Assembly: GCA_030272585.1 (NCBI GenBank)
Contig: BSYQ01000011.1
Span: forward strand, 2,542,001 to 2,606,000
Length of the DNA: 64,000 nt
Source of the DNA: Bryopsis sp. KO-2023
Lineage: Eukaryota > Chlorophyta > Ulvophyceae > Bryopsidales > Bryopsidaceae
Direction: 5' to 3'
Of the stretch, positions 36,370-47,200 are shown in pieces. A program made the translations under genes and the position numbers. The notes beneath the pieces were generated by a model. It did not search any database. It was given only the letters and a program-made list of their open reading frames with translations, and was not told where the DNA came from. Numbering within the stretch: the stretch's first letter is position 1; every line of letters begins with the position of its first letter.

Positions 36370-38249
36370 TTCCACAGAAATGAACTCGTTGGTATCGTGG
36401 TGAAGATGCAACGGTTACGGTTGGGCTCTCCAGCAAGGAGTCAACTGAGATGTGCGTGCGTTTTGTTACATGGACAAGCATCCCGTTCTGTGTGACCTCA
36501 TCAAGTCAATCCCACAAAAAAGGTTCAATGCAGTGAATTTCTACCTTTTGTTTTCTTCTCCCGGAAAAATATCATTCTGAAGATCACGATTTTTTTGATC
36601 GAAACACAGCAAATATGTATTTATTGCTGCAATCCCGTTAATTACCTTGACGTTCGTTACATAACTGAACACATAACGAGAGGATAGAGGGATGCTTGTC
36701 GTTGTGTCTTGATCTTTTTCTGTAAGATATTTGTGGTCAAAACAAGATCATCTATACATCTAAAATTATCCTAGATTTTTTCACCGTCTTCTCAAAGGGT
36801 AGAAATATATATGTAGATCGAATGTATTACAATATCTAGATTTTTATTCCTTTTTGTGTTACTTCCCAACCATATTATCTAAATTTCAGGTCAGGTCGGG
36901 ATGGAGCAAAATATGTTCACGAAATATGTTGACCCAAAATCTGGCATGAGATGGGTTGAGAAATCAATCAGGATCGGCGTAGTCTGTCTGTCAGCCTGTT
37001 TCTCTGTACCAGATTCCATTTTCATGTTCATCATGTGAAGGCCTCTTTTCTGTATGTTTTGTAGTTGTTGGTTTTTGGCTTGGTCCTAAACGGACGTCTG
37101 GTGTGTGAAAATAATAATAAGAAAAATAAGAAGAATAAATGCCGTTTTCATTGGACAGGATCACCCAATTGGAAGTCAGTCCTGATCTGAAGATTCCCTT
37201 AGGGAATAAGTCTGACAACCATCTTGGTGTTGGGTGGTTGGTCCATGAGTGTTTGGATGAATGCCTGGAACAAGACAATCAATCAAAGATGCCGGCTGGA
37301 CAATCGCCCCCTTACTTGCAGGGTAGTTTGAGTTGCATCTTATTTGAACACGCAAGCAAGGGTGGCAGATATATCCTGGAATCGATAAAATGAGACTTCT
37401 TTCCAATGTGCTTCTGCAGGTGGAATGAAAACTATGGCAAGACCTCCGTTTTTTTTCTACCTGTTACTTCGGCCTGAAACAAACAACATATCGAAGCTTA
37501 CAGAAAGACCTAAATACACCCGAGAAGAAGACTGTATCCTTGCCACCAAGATCTGATCTGTACTATAAATAATCTCATTCAATTGGGTCGGACACAACAT
37601 CCCTTATTTCAGACTATTGGACTTCAATGGACGTTACAAAAGCATGCGATCGTTGATTGAAGATGCCCAGATCTACAGAAGATGGTGGTTGGTCTGACAG
37701 CATTGCTCGTGTTCAGCTGAGTTATCAGCGCCTTGGGGCTGTGTCGTTCGTGCCTACTCAGATGTCAAGTTTCATTATATTTCCCATGCACAGAGACTGC
37801 AATCTTCGATGCAACTCCAAAACGGAAGAAAACAAGTGTTGAAAGGTATGGAGTTCCCCGAACAATGACGATCCTAAAAGGCACAACTGCCTTCTTCCAC
37901 GCCCCAGGCACAACGAAATCCCAAGGTAGCCAATGCCACTGTTCCAGCTAAAAACATTACCCCCCCTTTCCAAGAAAATAAAAAAGAGCAGACAGTGGAC
38001 TTTCTGACGAGCGAAAAAGTCCACATCTGTCACCCTCCCTACCCCTCCCCCCCCTTTCTGGTGACTTGAAAAAAAAAACCCAGAAAAAAACCCTTCCAAT
38101 CCCACAAGACTGTAAGTAGATATCCACACATATGGGGGTGGCTGGGTGGTGAGTCTAAAACTTCTCCAGGACACAAGCTTGCATGCCATTTGGTATGCAA
38201 ATGCCTCATTGTGCAACAATGCAACTGTCTGAACCCTCCATGCAGGACT
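36370..38249. other. Intergenic, no gene recognised
   Basis: AT-rich with short frames only. The last few hundred bases before 38250 probably form the 3' UTR of the G-patch gene. Confidence 0.45.
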
Positions 38250-40905
38250 TCAACACCCCAGGCCGCCCGTCCCCTTTCTTTTGGCGTTGTGTGCAAACAT
38301 ATACGCCTTGACCTGATCATCCTCGTCGAAAGCTTGCCTTTCCAGCCAATCTGTCGGAACCACCTCCTTCACTTCCCCAGCAAACCCTGCCGAAACAAAT
38401 CTCTTGGCACCCCACCAACCGGACGTCGGAGTCCTTTCAGGCAGCTCGACTTTCCTGGTCTTCACCTCAATGACCTTTCTGCCAGCCTTTTTCTTTTTCT
38501 CAGATTTTTTCCCCTTCTTTTTCTCTTTTTTTGACTTGAGTCGAGGGGGTGATCCGGGGATTTCCTCGGGGGCGTTTTCCTGGTGCTTCGATTTCTTTGA
38601 GGATTTTTTCCTTTTCTTTCTGATTGAGGGGCCGTCGCTACCCTCCAAGCACTCTTCCGCCGACTTGTCCAAAACCATGTCGTCCTCCTTTCTCTTTCTT
38701 TTCCTTTTCTTTTCAGAGTTTTTCGTATCAGCGTTGCTGGAATCGACGCTCTTCTTTTTCCTCGACTTCTCTTTTTTCCTGCTGTATTTTTTCCCCCCAA
38801 CTCGTGAATTTTTTTCCTCCTCCCCATCGTCCAACGGCCCGTCGGTCTTCTTTTCCTTTTTTCTTTTCAGTTTTTTTGCCACATCAGGCTCCTCCACCGA
38901 CACCACCTTTTTGGATTTCTTCTTTTTCGATTTGAGGGCCCCTCCACCACCATTTTCACCCTCTATCGTTTTTTGTTTTTTTGTTTTTTTTTCTGATTTT
39001 GTGGAATGCGGACCACCATTTTCCTGAGTCTCGTTCTGGGGTGGAGGATCGATAGGCACCACAGATAACCCTAGCTTCTTCCTAGCTTCATTGGCCAAAG
39101 ACTGTTCTTGTTCTCGAATTCTTGCCAATTTTGCTTCTCGACCGCCCCATCGTCCAGTCCTACCTGCCACATTCAAACACCCCATGTAAAAGAAAAGAAA
39201 AGAAAAAACAAAACACAACACATTGGTAGTTATTTCTGTATCAAAAAAAAAAAAAAACACAAAGGAAAATAGAAATAGAAACAGAAACTTTTTTCTTCAG
39301 AAAAACGGAAAACGATGCTCTTGCCACACTTATCGGCCCATTCTTTAACACCACATGGGTCGAACAAAATAGATTACGTATTCATTTCTATATTCTATTT
39401 TTTACCCTGAACATAATGCAACTTTCTAAGAATTTTATTTATTTTCAAAAAACAGTATCGATGTTGTGTGCCAATTTTCCTTCCAACAGACAAGTGTTCT
39501 TCCTGCTCGATTTTCAACAGCCAAATCACCACCTTTTGACAAAAAATTGAAAATTTCGAGCTCGGAAGAACGAGCAGTAGTAACGGTCCCATCCATATTG
39601 AAATTGGATTTCCTTTTTTTGGAGGGCACGATTTTCGAATCCGAATCCGAGTCTGACTCAGAATCTGAACTGGAGGATGAAGCGCCATTGGCTTGTGTTG
39701 AGGTGGAAGACTCGGAGCCACCCTGCAGAATGAGTAAAGAAACTCTCCTAATAAATTCATTAAAAAAAACAAAACTGGGGAGTTGGTACCAGGAGAACAT
39801 CGCAGCCGCCACCACCGGATTATCTTTTTTGAACAATTAGCAAGCGTTGCTTTTCTTCTGAACTAGATCTATTGCATAAAATATATGCACATCCTTCCTA
39901 ACCATTAGGGACATGATCGAAACAGTCGCAGCAAATGCAGAAAAAGTGTAACGAACGAAAGTGAGAAATGAAAAAAAAAACAAAACATTTCAGGAAATGT
40001 TTTTCCTTCAGCGAACAATGAAGAATTTAACTCGAGGGCAGCAATACCAAAGCTTGGCAGATTCATATGGCGTGACATTAAATTGTCCAGAACCGGGAAT
40101 CGAACCCGGGGCATTTTGCATCCAAAATGAGGATCATCCATCCAATCAATTGTATTCATATCTTCTTTTGTAAACACTGGCATCCATCAGATTACATATT
40201 CTGGAAAGTTCAGAGTCGCTTTCCTTTTTGGCCAGAAAAAGAGTGACAAGGGATAATAGAAAGAAAAGTGTGAGATTTCTACACATGTTCTGTTGTCTAG
40301 GTAAATCGATTTCATTTTTTTTTTTTGTCTATGAGGTGTAATTCACACTGTTTTTGGTCACCTTTCCGACATTCTTCAGTCCGCTTTCGTAAGCATTTTC
40401 CCAGAAGGGCACTTTCCAATCATAGGCCGTCTTTTTCCCCACCTGGCAGAAGAATAAAAAAACAGACACACGGACTTCGACCAAAAGTAAACTTTGTCTT
40501 TCGCTCGTTAGAAACAAAAAAGACAACGAAAATCTTGACGCCATGCGATCACCAGTAAAATTAATTTTCTGATTTCTTTCAAACTAGAGGGCGTCTCCGA
40601 TTACTGTTCAAGTGGGAAGATGGCAAAGATGAAAATCGTATGTTCCCAAGAGATCATCTCCGAAACTCTATAACCAATAACCCCCCAAAATTTAATATTC
40701 AAGCAAGGAATATGCGTGAAATCCTCACCCCATCCTTATCATCTTTGAATTTGAGCTCGATGGCTTCTGAAATCCCCGTCTTATTCTTCCCCAGACCTTC
40801 ACCATCTTTCCATCCCATCTTCTCCAGCAACTTTTGCCCGAAGCCCCCTTTTCCCGTGGGTTTCACCACTCCAACACCCAGCACATAGTGTTCCGGCAAC
40901 TTCAT
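38250..40905 (-). CDS. G-patch domain protein with lysine-rich tail (GPATCH4-like nucleolar protein)
   Basis: Exons: 40905-40729, 40442-40362, 39722-39488, 39163-38250; phases agree and give 468 residues. The donor at 39487 (GTTGGA) is weak, so that join is the least certain. The G-patch spans about residues 17-61 (GGFGQKLLEKMGWKDGEGLG). Then come W-x-x-PFWENAYESGLKN, a Ser/Asp-acidic stretch, and RTGRW...KLARIREQEQ, which matches the RTA-x-KLARIxxQE element of human GPATCH4. Long Lys/Arg/Ser/Glu low-complexity runs fill most of the last exon and look like nucleolar targeting. Family members act in ribosome biogenesis or with DEAH helicases through the G-patch; that role is inferred here. Confidence 0.82.
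40088..40115 (-). other. tRNA-like T-arm (Pol III B-box match) without a complete tRNA
   Basis: The minus strand carries CCGGG-TTCGATT-CCCGG, a perfect 5-bp T-stem with canonical loop and the B-box GGTTCGATTCC, inside an intron of the G-patch gene. The complementary acceptor strand and a proper anticodon arm were not found within 100 bp upstream. It may be a tRNA relic, a SINE fragment or chance. Confidence 0.4.
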
Positions 40906-41720
40906 TTTTTGACGGCGGCGGCGGCGAAAAGAGATCAGAAACCACCGGGGGAAAGGGAGAAACGAGGACTGGAGCGAGGTGAGAAGATCGCCGAAAAACA
41001 GACGACCTGAGGGATGTTCGTCAAAACCCCCCAAAAAAAACCCAAAATCGATCATCGTTCGCCCCATGTCTGACCTTCAGCGAAAAAGTGTGATACGAAA
41101 CGACGCGGGTGTACTGACGTCGACCAGTCTGACTTGTTTCCACGCAATCGGGTGGACTTGGTACCACACCCCACAGGTTCACTTGGGTATGAATCGATTT
41201 CCATCACTGCTGCACATTCTTCAAAGGGTTGTCCAAAGGGTTTCTTTCTGTCGAGGACTGTATTCAAACTCGAAAGCAAGCGAAGGCGCCGTTTCTGGGA
41301 GACTTCAATCCTTTTATTCATGAACGTAAAAGCGTGTTCTCTACGTCCACCGCCCGTTCTCTGTCCGAAGGAAACGTGCGGAGTAGAAGAATAGTCTCTG
41401 GACTGCTTTTTTTTTCCAGTCGAACGATGTCGGCTTCCTTTGAAGTCATATCTAGTGACGGAAATAGGGGAAAAGAACAACCGTCAGTTGGAAAGTTTGG
41501 CGCAGACCGCGGGATTTTCTTGCAAGAACAGTTTTTTTTTTTTTTCGTGCTTCCTTGTCCAGGTGGGTCTCGGAGGCTTACTACTAAACCCTTTCCGACA
41601 CTGGTGGTGCAGCGGCGGTTGGCTGGGAGCGTTGCAGTACAGTTGACTTCTGGGAGTATGAATATCTGTGCTTCCGCATGCTAATGCTTGCATTGCCACC
41701 GAGGCGTCAAGGAGGAAAAA
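40906..41720. promoter_or_regulatory. Divergent intergenic region between G-patch and transporter genes
   Basis: The two genes point away from each other, so both promoters lie in this 815 bp. Open frames here are short and unrecognised. A 5' non-coding exon of the transporter is possible but unproven. Confidence 0.5.
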
Positions 41721-42845
41721 ATGTTTTCAGGAAAGGTTTTCCGGGAGGTGCTGAAGTCCTATTCGTACGTGGTACTATGGATGTCTGTGTCCATCAGCGT
41801 CATCCTCTTCAACAAGTGGCTCCTGGCGTATTCCGGCTTCCCCTTCCCGCTGGCCTTAACTATGTGGCACATGCTTTTCTGTTCCATGGTGGCGGTAGTT
41901 TGCATTAAAGTGCTGAATATATGCCCCACCCACAACATGTCGAGCCAGGACTATTTTCGGAGGGTCGTCCCCATCGGTTTCCTGTATGCGGGCAGTCTCT
42001 GGCTCTCCAACTCGTCCTACCTCTACTTGAGCGTCTCGTTTATTCAAATGACGAAGTCGTTGATGCCTGGGTTGGTGTTCGGTGCTGGAGTTTTGTTGGG
42101 AACGGAGCGCTTCTCTTGGGCCGTGACGGGGAATATGACGCTCATTGCCGCCGGGGTGGTGGTTTGCGCCATCGGCGAGGCGAACTTGGTCGTGAAAGGC
42201 CTGGTCCAACAGTTGTTGGCGTTGGTATTCGAGGCCACTCGCTTAACCATGATTCAAGTGCTTATCAACTCCAAGGGTCTGAAGATGAACCCTCTCCAGA
42301 GCTTGTACTATGTCTCACCAGCCTGTTTCGTGGGGCTCCTAATTCCTTTTTCGCTCGTGGAGTTCGACCAGCTCACGACCAGAACCGACTGGGAGTTCTC
42401 CCCACTAGTGTTCATCGCCAACGCCTCCGCTGCGTTTTTCCTGAACCTGGCAGTTTTCTTGCTTATCGGGAAAACGTCGGCTTTGACCATGAATATCGCG
42501 GGGGTCGTCAAGGACTGGCTGTTGATCTTCTTCTCGTACTCCGTGTTCAAGGCCCCCGTGACTTTCTTGAACCTGTTTGGGTACGTTTTCTGCTGTTCTG
42601 GGGTGGCAGTATACAACTACATGAAGCTCCAAATGATCAAGAAGGCTGCAGCTGGGGAGGGAAAACACGACGGTGACCCTCCCTTGTCAAAGAACGACGA
42701 AGAGAGGGAGGTACTGTTGGGTGACAAAATAAACATGGAGGACAGGCCTAAACATGAATTGGTGGAGGAACTGAAAAGACTGCAAGGAGAAATGCAGAGA
42801 ATAGAGCAACCTGGCTATGGTGGGAACAATAAAATCGATAGCTAG
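41721..42845 (+). CDS. KVAG/KT-group nucleotide-sugar (triose-phosphate-translocator family) transporter
   Basis: Single-exon gene of 374 residues with about ten hydrophobic helices, of the drug/metabolite transporter superfamily. It would act in the Golgi or ER membrane, exchanging a nucleotide sugar or related compound. Segments typical of plant KVAG members: ILFNKWLLAYSGFPFPLALT, the IPIGF/LWLSNSSYLYLSVSFIQM region, KSLMPGLVF, LLIGKTSALTMNIAGVVKDW and a helix before YNYMKL. The Lys-Asp in VVKDW is a hallmark. The C-terminal tail is hydrophilic and cytosolic-looking. The start is the first ATG in frame. Substrate is not predictable. It has no introns, like the RRM gene. Confidence 0.9.
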   Translation: MFSGKVFREVLKSYSYVVLWMSVSISVILFNKWLLAYSGFPFPLALTMWHMLFCSMVAVVCIKVLNICPTHNMSSQDYFRRVVPIGFLYAGSLWLSNSSYLYLSVSFIQMTKSLMPGLVFGAGVLLGTERFSWAVTGNMTLIAAGVVVCAIGEANLVVKGLVQQLLALVFEATRLTMIQVLINSKGLKMNPLQSLYYVSPACFVGLLIPFSLVEFDQLTTRTDWEFSPLVFIANASAAFFLNLAVFLLIGKTSALTMNIAGVVKDWLLIFFSYSVFKAPVTFLNLFGYVFCCSGVAVYNYMKLQMIKKAAAGEGKHDGDPPLSKNDEEREVLLGDKINMEDRPKHELVEELKRLQGEMQRIEQPGYGGNNKIDS

Positions 42846-43819
42846 CCCTCCCACCATGAGAAACCAACTGGAAGGGGCTCAAAGCTTCTTTGACGCAAGG
42901 TTGAGAAAACAAACAGCACGGGAAAGAGGTTCATCAGGGAGAATCTCTGTCACTCTCAGCGTTTCTGGAGTAGAATAGAAAGGGAAAGTCCAAAGTATTG
43001 GAAGAAAAAGGGGGACACTCGCCCCCAATACAACCCAATTTTCCAAGCACATTTTCCAAACAGAGCTTCTTCTTTTGATAAGGAAGCGAGCTAGAAATCG
43101 AGGTTGGGGGTTGAGATCAAAAATTAAGGTTAGTTTTCAAAAAGTGAAGGATCTGGTTGGGGTAGGGGATGGTAAAGATAGCTGAAAAAAGAAAAGAAAA
43201 AGGAACAAGAAACCGGGGCAATGGTGCCCTTGGTTGTTTTTGTGATATGGTTTTTTAACTCAAAAGTTTTTCCAATTGCCAATGGCTGGGTGTGTGAGGA
43301 AGGCCAGATCATGTTTCGCTGAGACTATGTCCTACTTTTCTGAAGGCCTCTTTTTTCCTGAAACAAGCTATGTCGAAATGATAATTCCAGAAACTGGGCC
43401 TTGTTCTTTTTAACAAGTCTGTGCAAACTGAGTAAAAACTAAGTGCGATGTACTGTGTGCGATGTATTCTGTGCGATGTAACAACAAAAAGTCGTCACCG
43501 GTGGGGACATCGCACAGCCATACATCGCGTAAACGGTCCACCTTTGTCGCACAGCTGTGCCATGTAAAGCCACACGGGATGGATGGGTTTGCGTGCGATG
43601 TAGCGAAATACATCGCACAGAGAGCAACTTCCCATAGTGTGAAGGCACTTTTGGAATCAGGGCTGAAGCAGTCCGCGGGGGGGGAGAACCCCCACTCGGG
43701 CACGTTTTCTGACAGAAAAAAATGAAAATAAAAAAATTGTTGCTGTGATTACAAAATATAAAAAACTACTAAAAATGATTATAAAAAATTTAGATTAGAC
43801 ATGAGATGAAATAAAACAT
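42846..43819. other. 3' flank of the transporter gene up to the retroelement
   Basis: Contains the motif cluster described at 43443-43620 and an AT-rich tract (43720-43819) where the LTR element inserted. No gene is recognised. Confidence 0.6.
43443..43620. repeat. Cluster 1 of the ACATCGCACAG motif (both orientations)
   Basis: About nine exact or near copies in 178 bp. CTGTGCGATGT-type copies lie at 43443, 43456, 43469, 43555 (damaged) and 43593. ACATCGCACAG-type copies lie at 43507, 43521 (ACATCGCG), 43547 (core TCGCACAG) and 43609. Neighbouring copies in opposite orientation can form hairpins. Confidence 0.85.
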
Positions 43820-44055
43820 TGTTACAAAAACCTCCCAGAACCCTCCCTCGAAGCCTCCTTAACCCATCAAACCCCCACTCATTGATGGGACCCTTGACTA
43901 ATGTCATTAGGGCGAGGCACCAGGGTTCTTGAGCTATAGGATCTCCTATTGGGATCCTATGGACCTTAAGCTCTGACTAGGCTATCACTAGTGCCCATAG
44001 CTAGTCTGTAGCTCCAGCTAGTGCTTACTAGACATCTCGGTGATCACTTGTAACA
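43820..44055 (-). repeat. 3' LTR of the chromovirus
   Basis: 236 bp, TG...CA ends with 6-bp inverted TGTTAC/GTAACA. Same sequence as 49645-49880 by reading. Confidence 0.95.
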
Positions 44056-44058
44056 GTG

Positions 44059-44068
44059 CCCCCTCCTT
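44059..44068 (-). other. Polypurine tract of the chromovirus
   Basis: AAGGAGGGGG on the element's coding strand, three bases before the 3' LTR. This is the expected position for the plus-strand primer. Confidence 0.75.
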
Positions 44069-44201
44069 AGATGTGAAGCCGCCTCGGGTTCACTAGGAAT
44101 CAAATGCATGATAGGCATCATACAAATGATAGTGTCTAGTAGTTACGCTATTTTAAGAGAGGAGATCATCATCATCCAGTGGCCAACTGTGATATGATGT
44201 C

Positions 44202-47200
44202 TCAAACCTTCGCTTGTGATCTCCTTCGGATCGTGCGAGGTGGTACAATCGATTGTGCTTGAGATTGGTGAAACTCGTCAACCAATTCTCGCGCGTGCAC
44301 GACATTCTGTTCCGGTTCCCATGAGTTGTGCTCATGACCGTATCCAACCCATTTCACTAGGAATTCTGTGTAGCATTTCTTGCCCCTACGTCGCTCTCTG
44401 CGATCAAGAATGCGTTCAACCTCCCATTCCAAGTCACCTTCGATCTCGATAGGTGGCGGGGGTTGCACAGTTCCTTTAGCCCAATATGGCTTCAAGAGTG
44501 AAGCATGGAACACCGGATGTATGGGCAAAGTATCAGGAAGCTTTATTTTGAAAGCAACCTCATTTATTTGACGCTCGATAGGGAAAGGTCCTACCCATTT
44601 CGGCGTTAATTTCCGCGATCCTGGATGCTTTAACCTTAAGTTCCTTGCATCAAGGAGAACAAGATCTCCAACCTTGATCTCTACAGGAGCCCGGTGACGA
44701 TCAGCTTGAGCTTTATAGCGTTGCTGAGCCGCCTGAAGGCGTTTCTTTGCCTCAACAATCCCTTCTCGGATTTCACTCGTCATTTTCTGAACTTCTGGTA
44801 CAGCGACCTGCTTTGGTCCTTTTCTAGGGATCTGAGCAGTCAATGCTGTCCATGGATCTTTTCCATAGTTCAGGAAGAAGGGTGTTTCTCCAGTTGCTTC
44901 TGATCTTGAGTTATTTATTGCAAACTCAACAACCGGTAATAAATCAGCCCAATTTCTTTGGGAAGGCCCCACAAAGTGGCGAAGAGTATCTTGCATCACT
45001 TTGTTCATCGCTTCGGTTTGCCCATCTGTTTCTGGGTGATAAGCCGAAGAAAGGGCTTGACTGATTTCCCATTTATCACACAACTCCCTAAAGAAGTGTG
45101 AGACAAATCTTGGATCTCTATCTGTGACCAATTTCTTTGGCATGCCATGAGCTTTGAAAACATGGTTCACAAAGAGATTTGCTGCTTCAGCTGCACCACA
45201 ATCCGTTCGAGTTGCAGCGAGATGTACCATTTTGGTTAACATGTCCACAAAGACAAGGATTGCATCATAACCTGCTCCACTAGATGATGGGAGGTGAGTG
45301 ACAAAATCCATCGAAACATTTTCCCATTGTGCATTCGGAACAGACAAGGGTTTTAGGGGACCTTGAGGCTTTCTTCGCCTACCCTTGTGCCTTTGGCATG
45401 AATCACATCCTTGCACATATGATCTGATATGGTCCTCCATCTGAGGCCACCAGAAATGTCTCTTGATTTGCCGTAAAGTCTTAGCCACACCAAAGTGTCC
45501 ACTATAGACTGTACTATGGCAATCATGGATTATATCCTGTCTCAATGTTCCAAAATTTGGTACAGCCAGCACATTACCATTCCACCAGTAACCATCTTGA
45601 TATTGTAACACCTGGGCAGCTTCCAGTGTGTCATACCAAGGGTCCTTAGTGTACCCTTCAGTCAACCTATCTATCAACTGGGTATAATAACCCTGAGGCG
45701 GAGATGGGTCCACAGAGTCCCGCCGGCTAGAAACCAAGCCACGTGATCTCCCGGTCTCGCATAATACTCCAATAGATGGTGAGCAAGACGGTATCCGCGA
45801 CAAGGGATCAGCCACGTTTACTCGTCCCGGTCTATACTCCCATTCAAATTGGAATTCATGGAGTAATGCTAACCAGCGAACCTGCCGTCGATTCAAGGTC
45901 GATTGGGAATGGAAAAATGTGTTTGGACTATGGTCTGTGATTACTTTGAATTTGCCATCAGCCAAGTAGCATCTCCATAGTTGAAGTGCATAAACTGTAG
46001 CATACATTTCTTGATCACTTGTAGACCAATTCAGTTGTGGGCCGGTAAGCTTTCTACTCTCATATGCAATGGGATGTCCCTCTTGAAGGAGAACTGCCCC
46101 TATTGCATTGTTAGAAGCATCCGTAATTACTTCAAAGGGTTTGGTAAAATCCGGCATAGCCAAGCAAGGTGCTTCTGTTAATGCCTTCTTCACCCCCTCA
46201 AAAGCGGCCTCACAAGCTGAAGTCCAATCCCATGTCTGTTGCTTTTTAAGCAAATCAGTGAGAGGTGATGCCAAAGAAGAATAACCCTGGACGAACTTAC
46301 GAAAATAATTGGCAAGCCCGAGGAACGATCTCAAATCGTGTACCCCTTGTGGATGAGGCCATTCTCGTACTTTATTCGTTTTTCGAGGGTCTACAGAGAT
46401 ACCTTTGCGACCTACAATGAAGCCAAGGTAATGTAACTCTGTTTTGTTAAAGTCACATTTGGACTTCTTAAGGAACAATTTATGTTCTCTTAATCTTTGC
46501 ATCACGGCTCGTACATGGGCCACATGTTCCTCTGGTGTTTTTGAGTAAATCAAAATGTCATCAAGGTAAATCAAGACATATTTGCCTATCATTCCTTGAA
46601 ACACATGATTCATCAGTGTTTGAAACACTGCCGGAGCGTTCGTTAATCCCATTGGGAGAACCCGGTACTCAAATAATCCAAAAGGCGTTTTAAAGGCGGT
46701 TTTGGGGATGTCTTCCTCTTTGACTCTCATTTGCCAATAACCGGCTCTGAGGTCAAGAGATGTGAAGCATCTCGCGCCTTGTAACTGATCAAGAAGGTCA
46801 TCAATTCGCGGGATCGGGAACTGATTCTTGATAGTTACTTTATTTAAACCCCTATAGTCAATGCACATCCGGAAACCTCCATCCTTTTTAGGAACAAAGA
46901 GGACCGGAGCGCCCCATGGACTAGCACTCGGCTGAATTAATTTTTTGGATAAGAGTTCGGACAACTGGTCCTCTATCTCTTTCCTTTCAGCAGGGGTGTA
47001 TCTAAATAAGGGTCTATTGACCGGACGCGTTCCCTCGACCAAAGGGATATCCGCTGCCACTGCCCTTTCAGGAGGATATTCCGCCAAACCAGAAATAAAC
47101 AAATCATCAAAGTCCTTCAACAGAGCTTCCATTTGCTCCTCTGGAACTTTGTCTGATTCACTCGTTTCATCCGCCAATTTCAGATGGGATGATATCTCTT

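Noticed and set aside
40085..40185. Complete tRNA gene
   Set aside because: T-arm is perfect but the matching acceptor strand and a canonical anticodon loop are missing.
43443..43620. CRISPR array
   Set aside because: Spacing is irregular, repeats are short and in both orientations, and the genome is eukaryotic.
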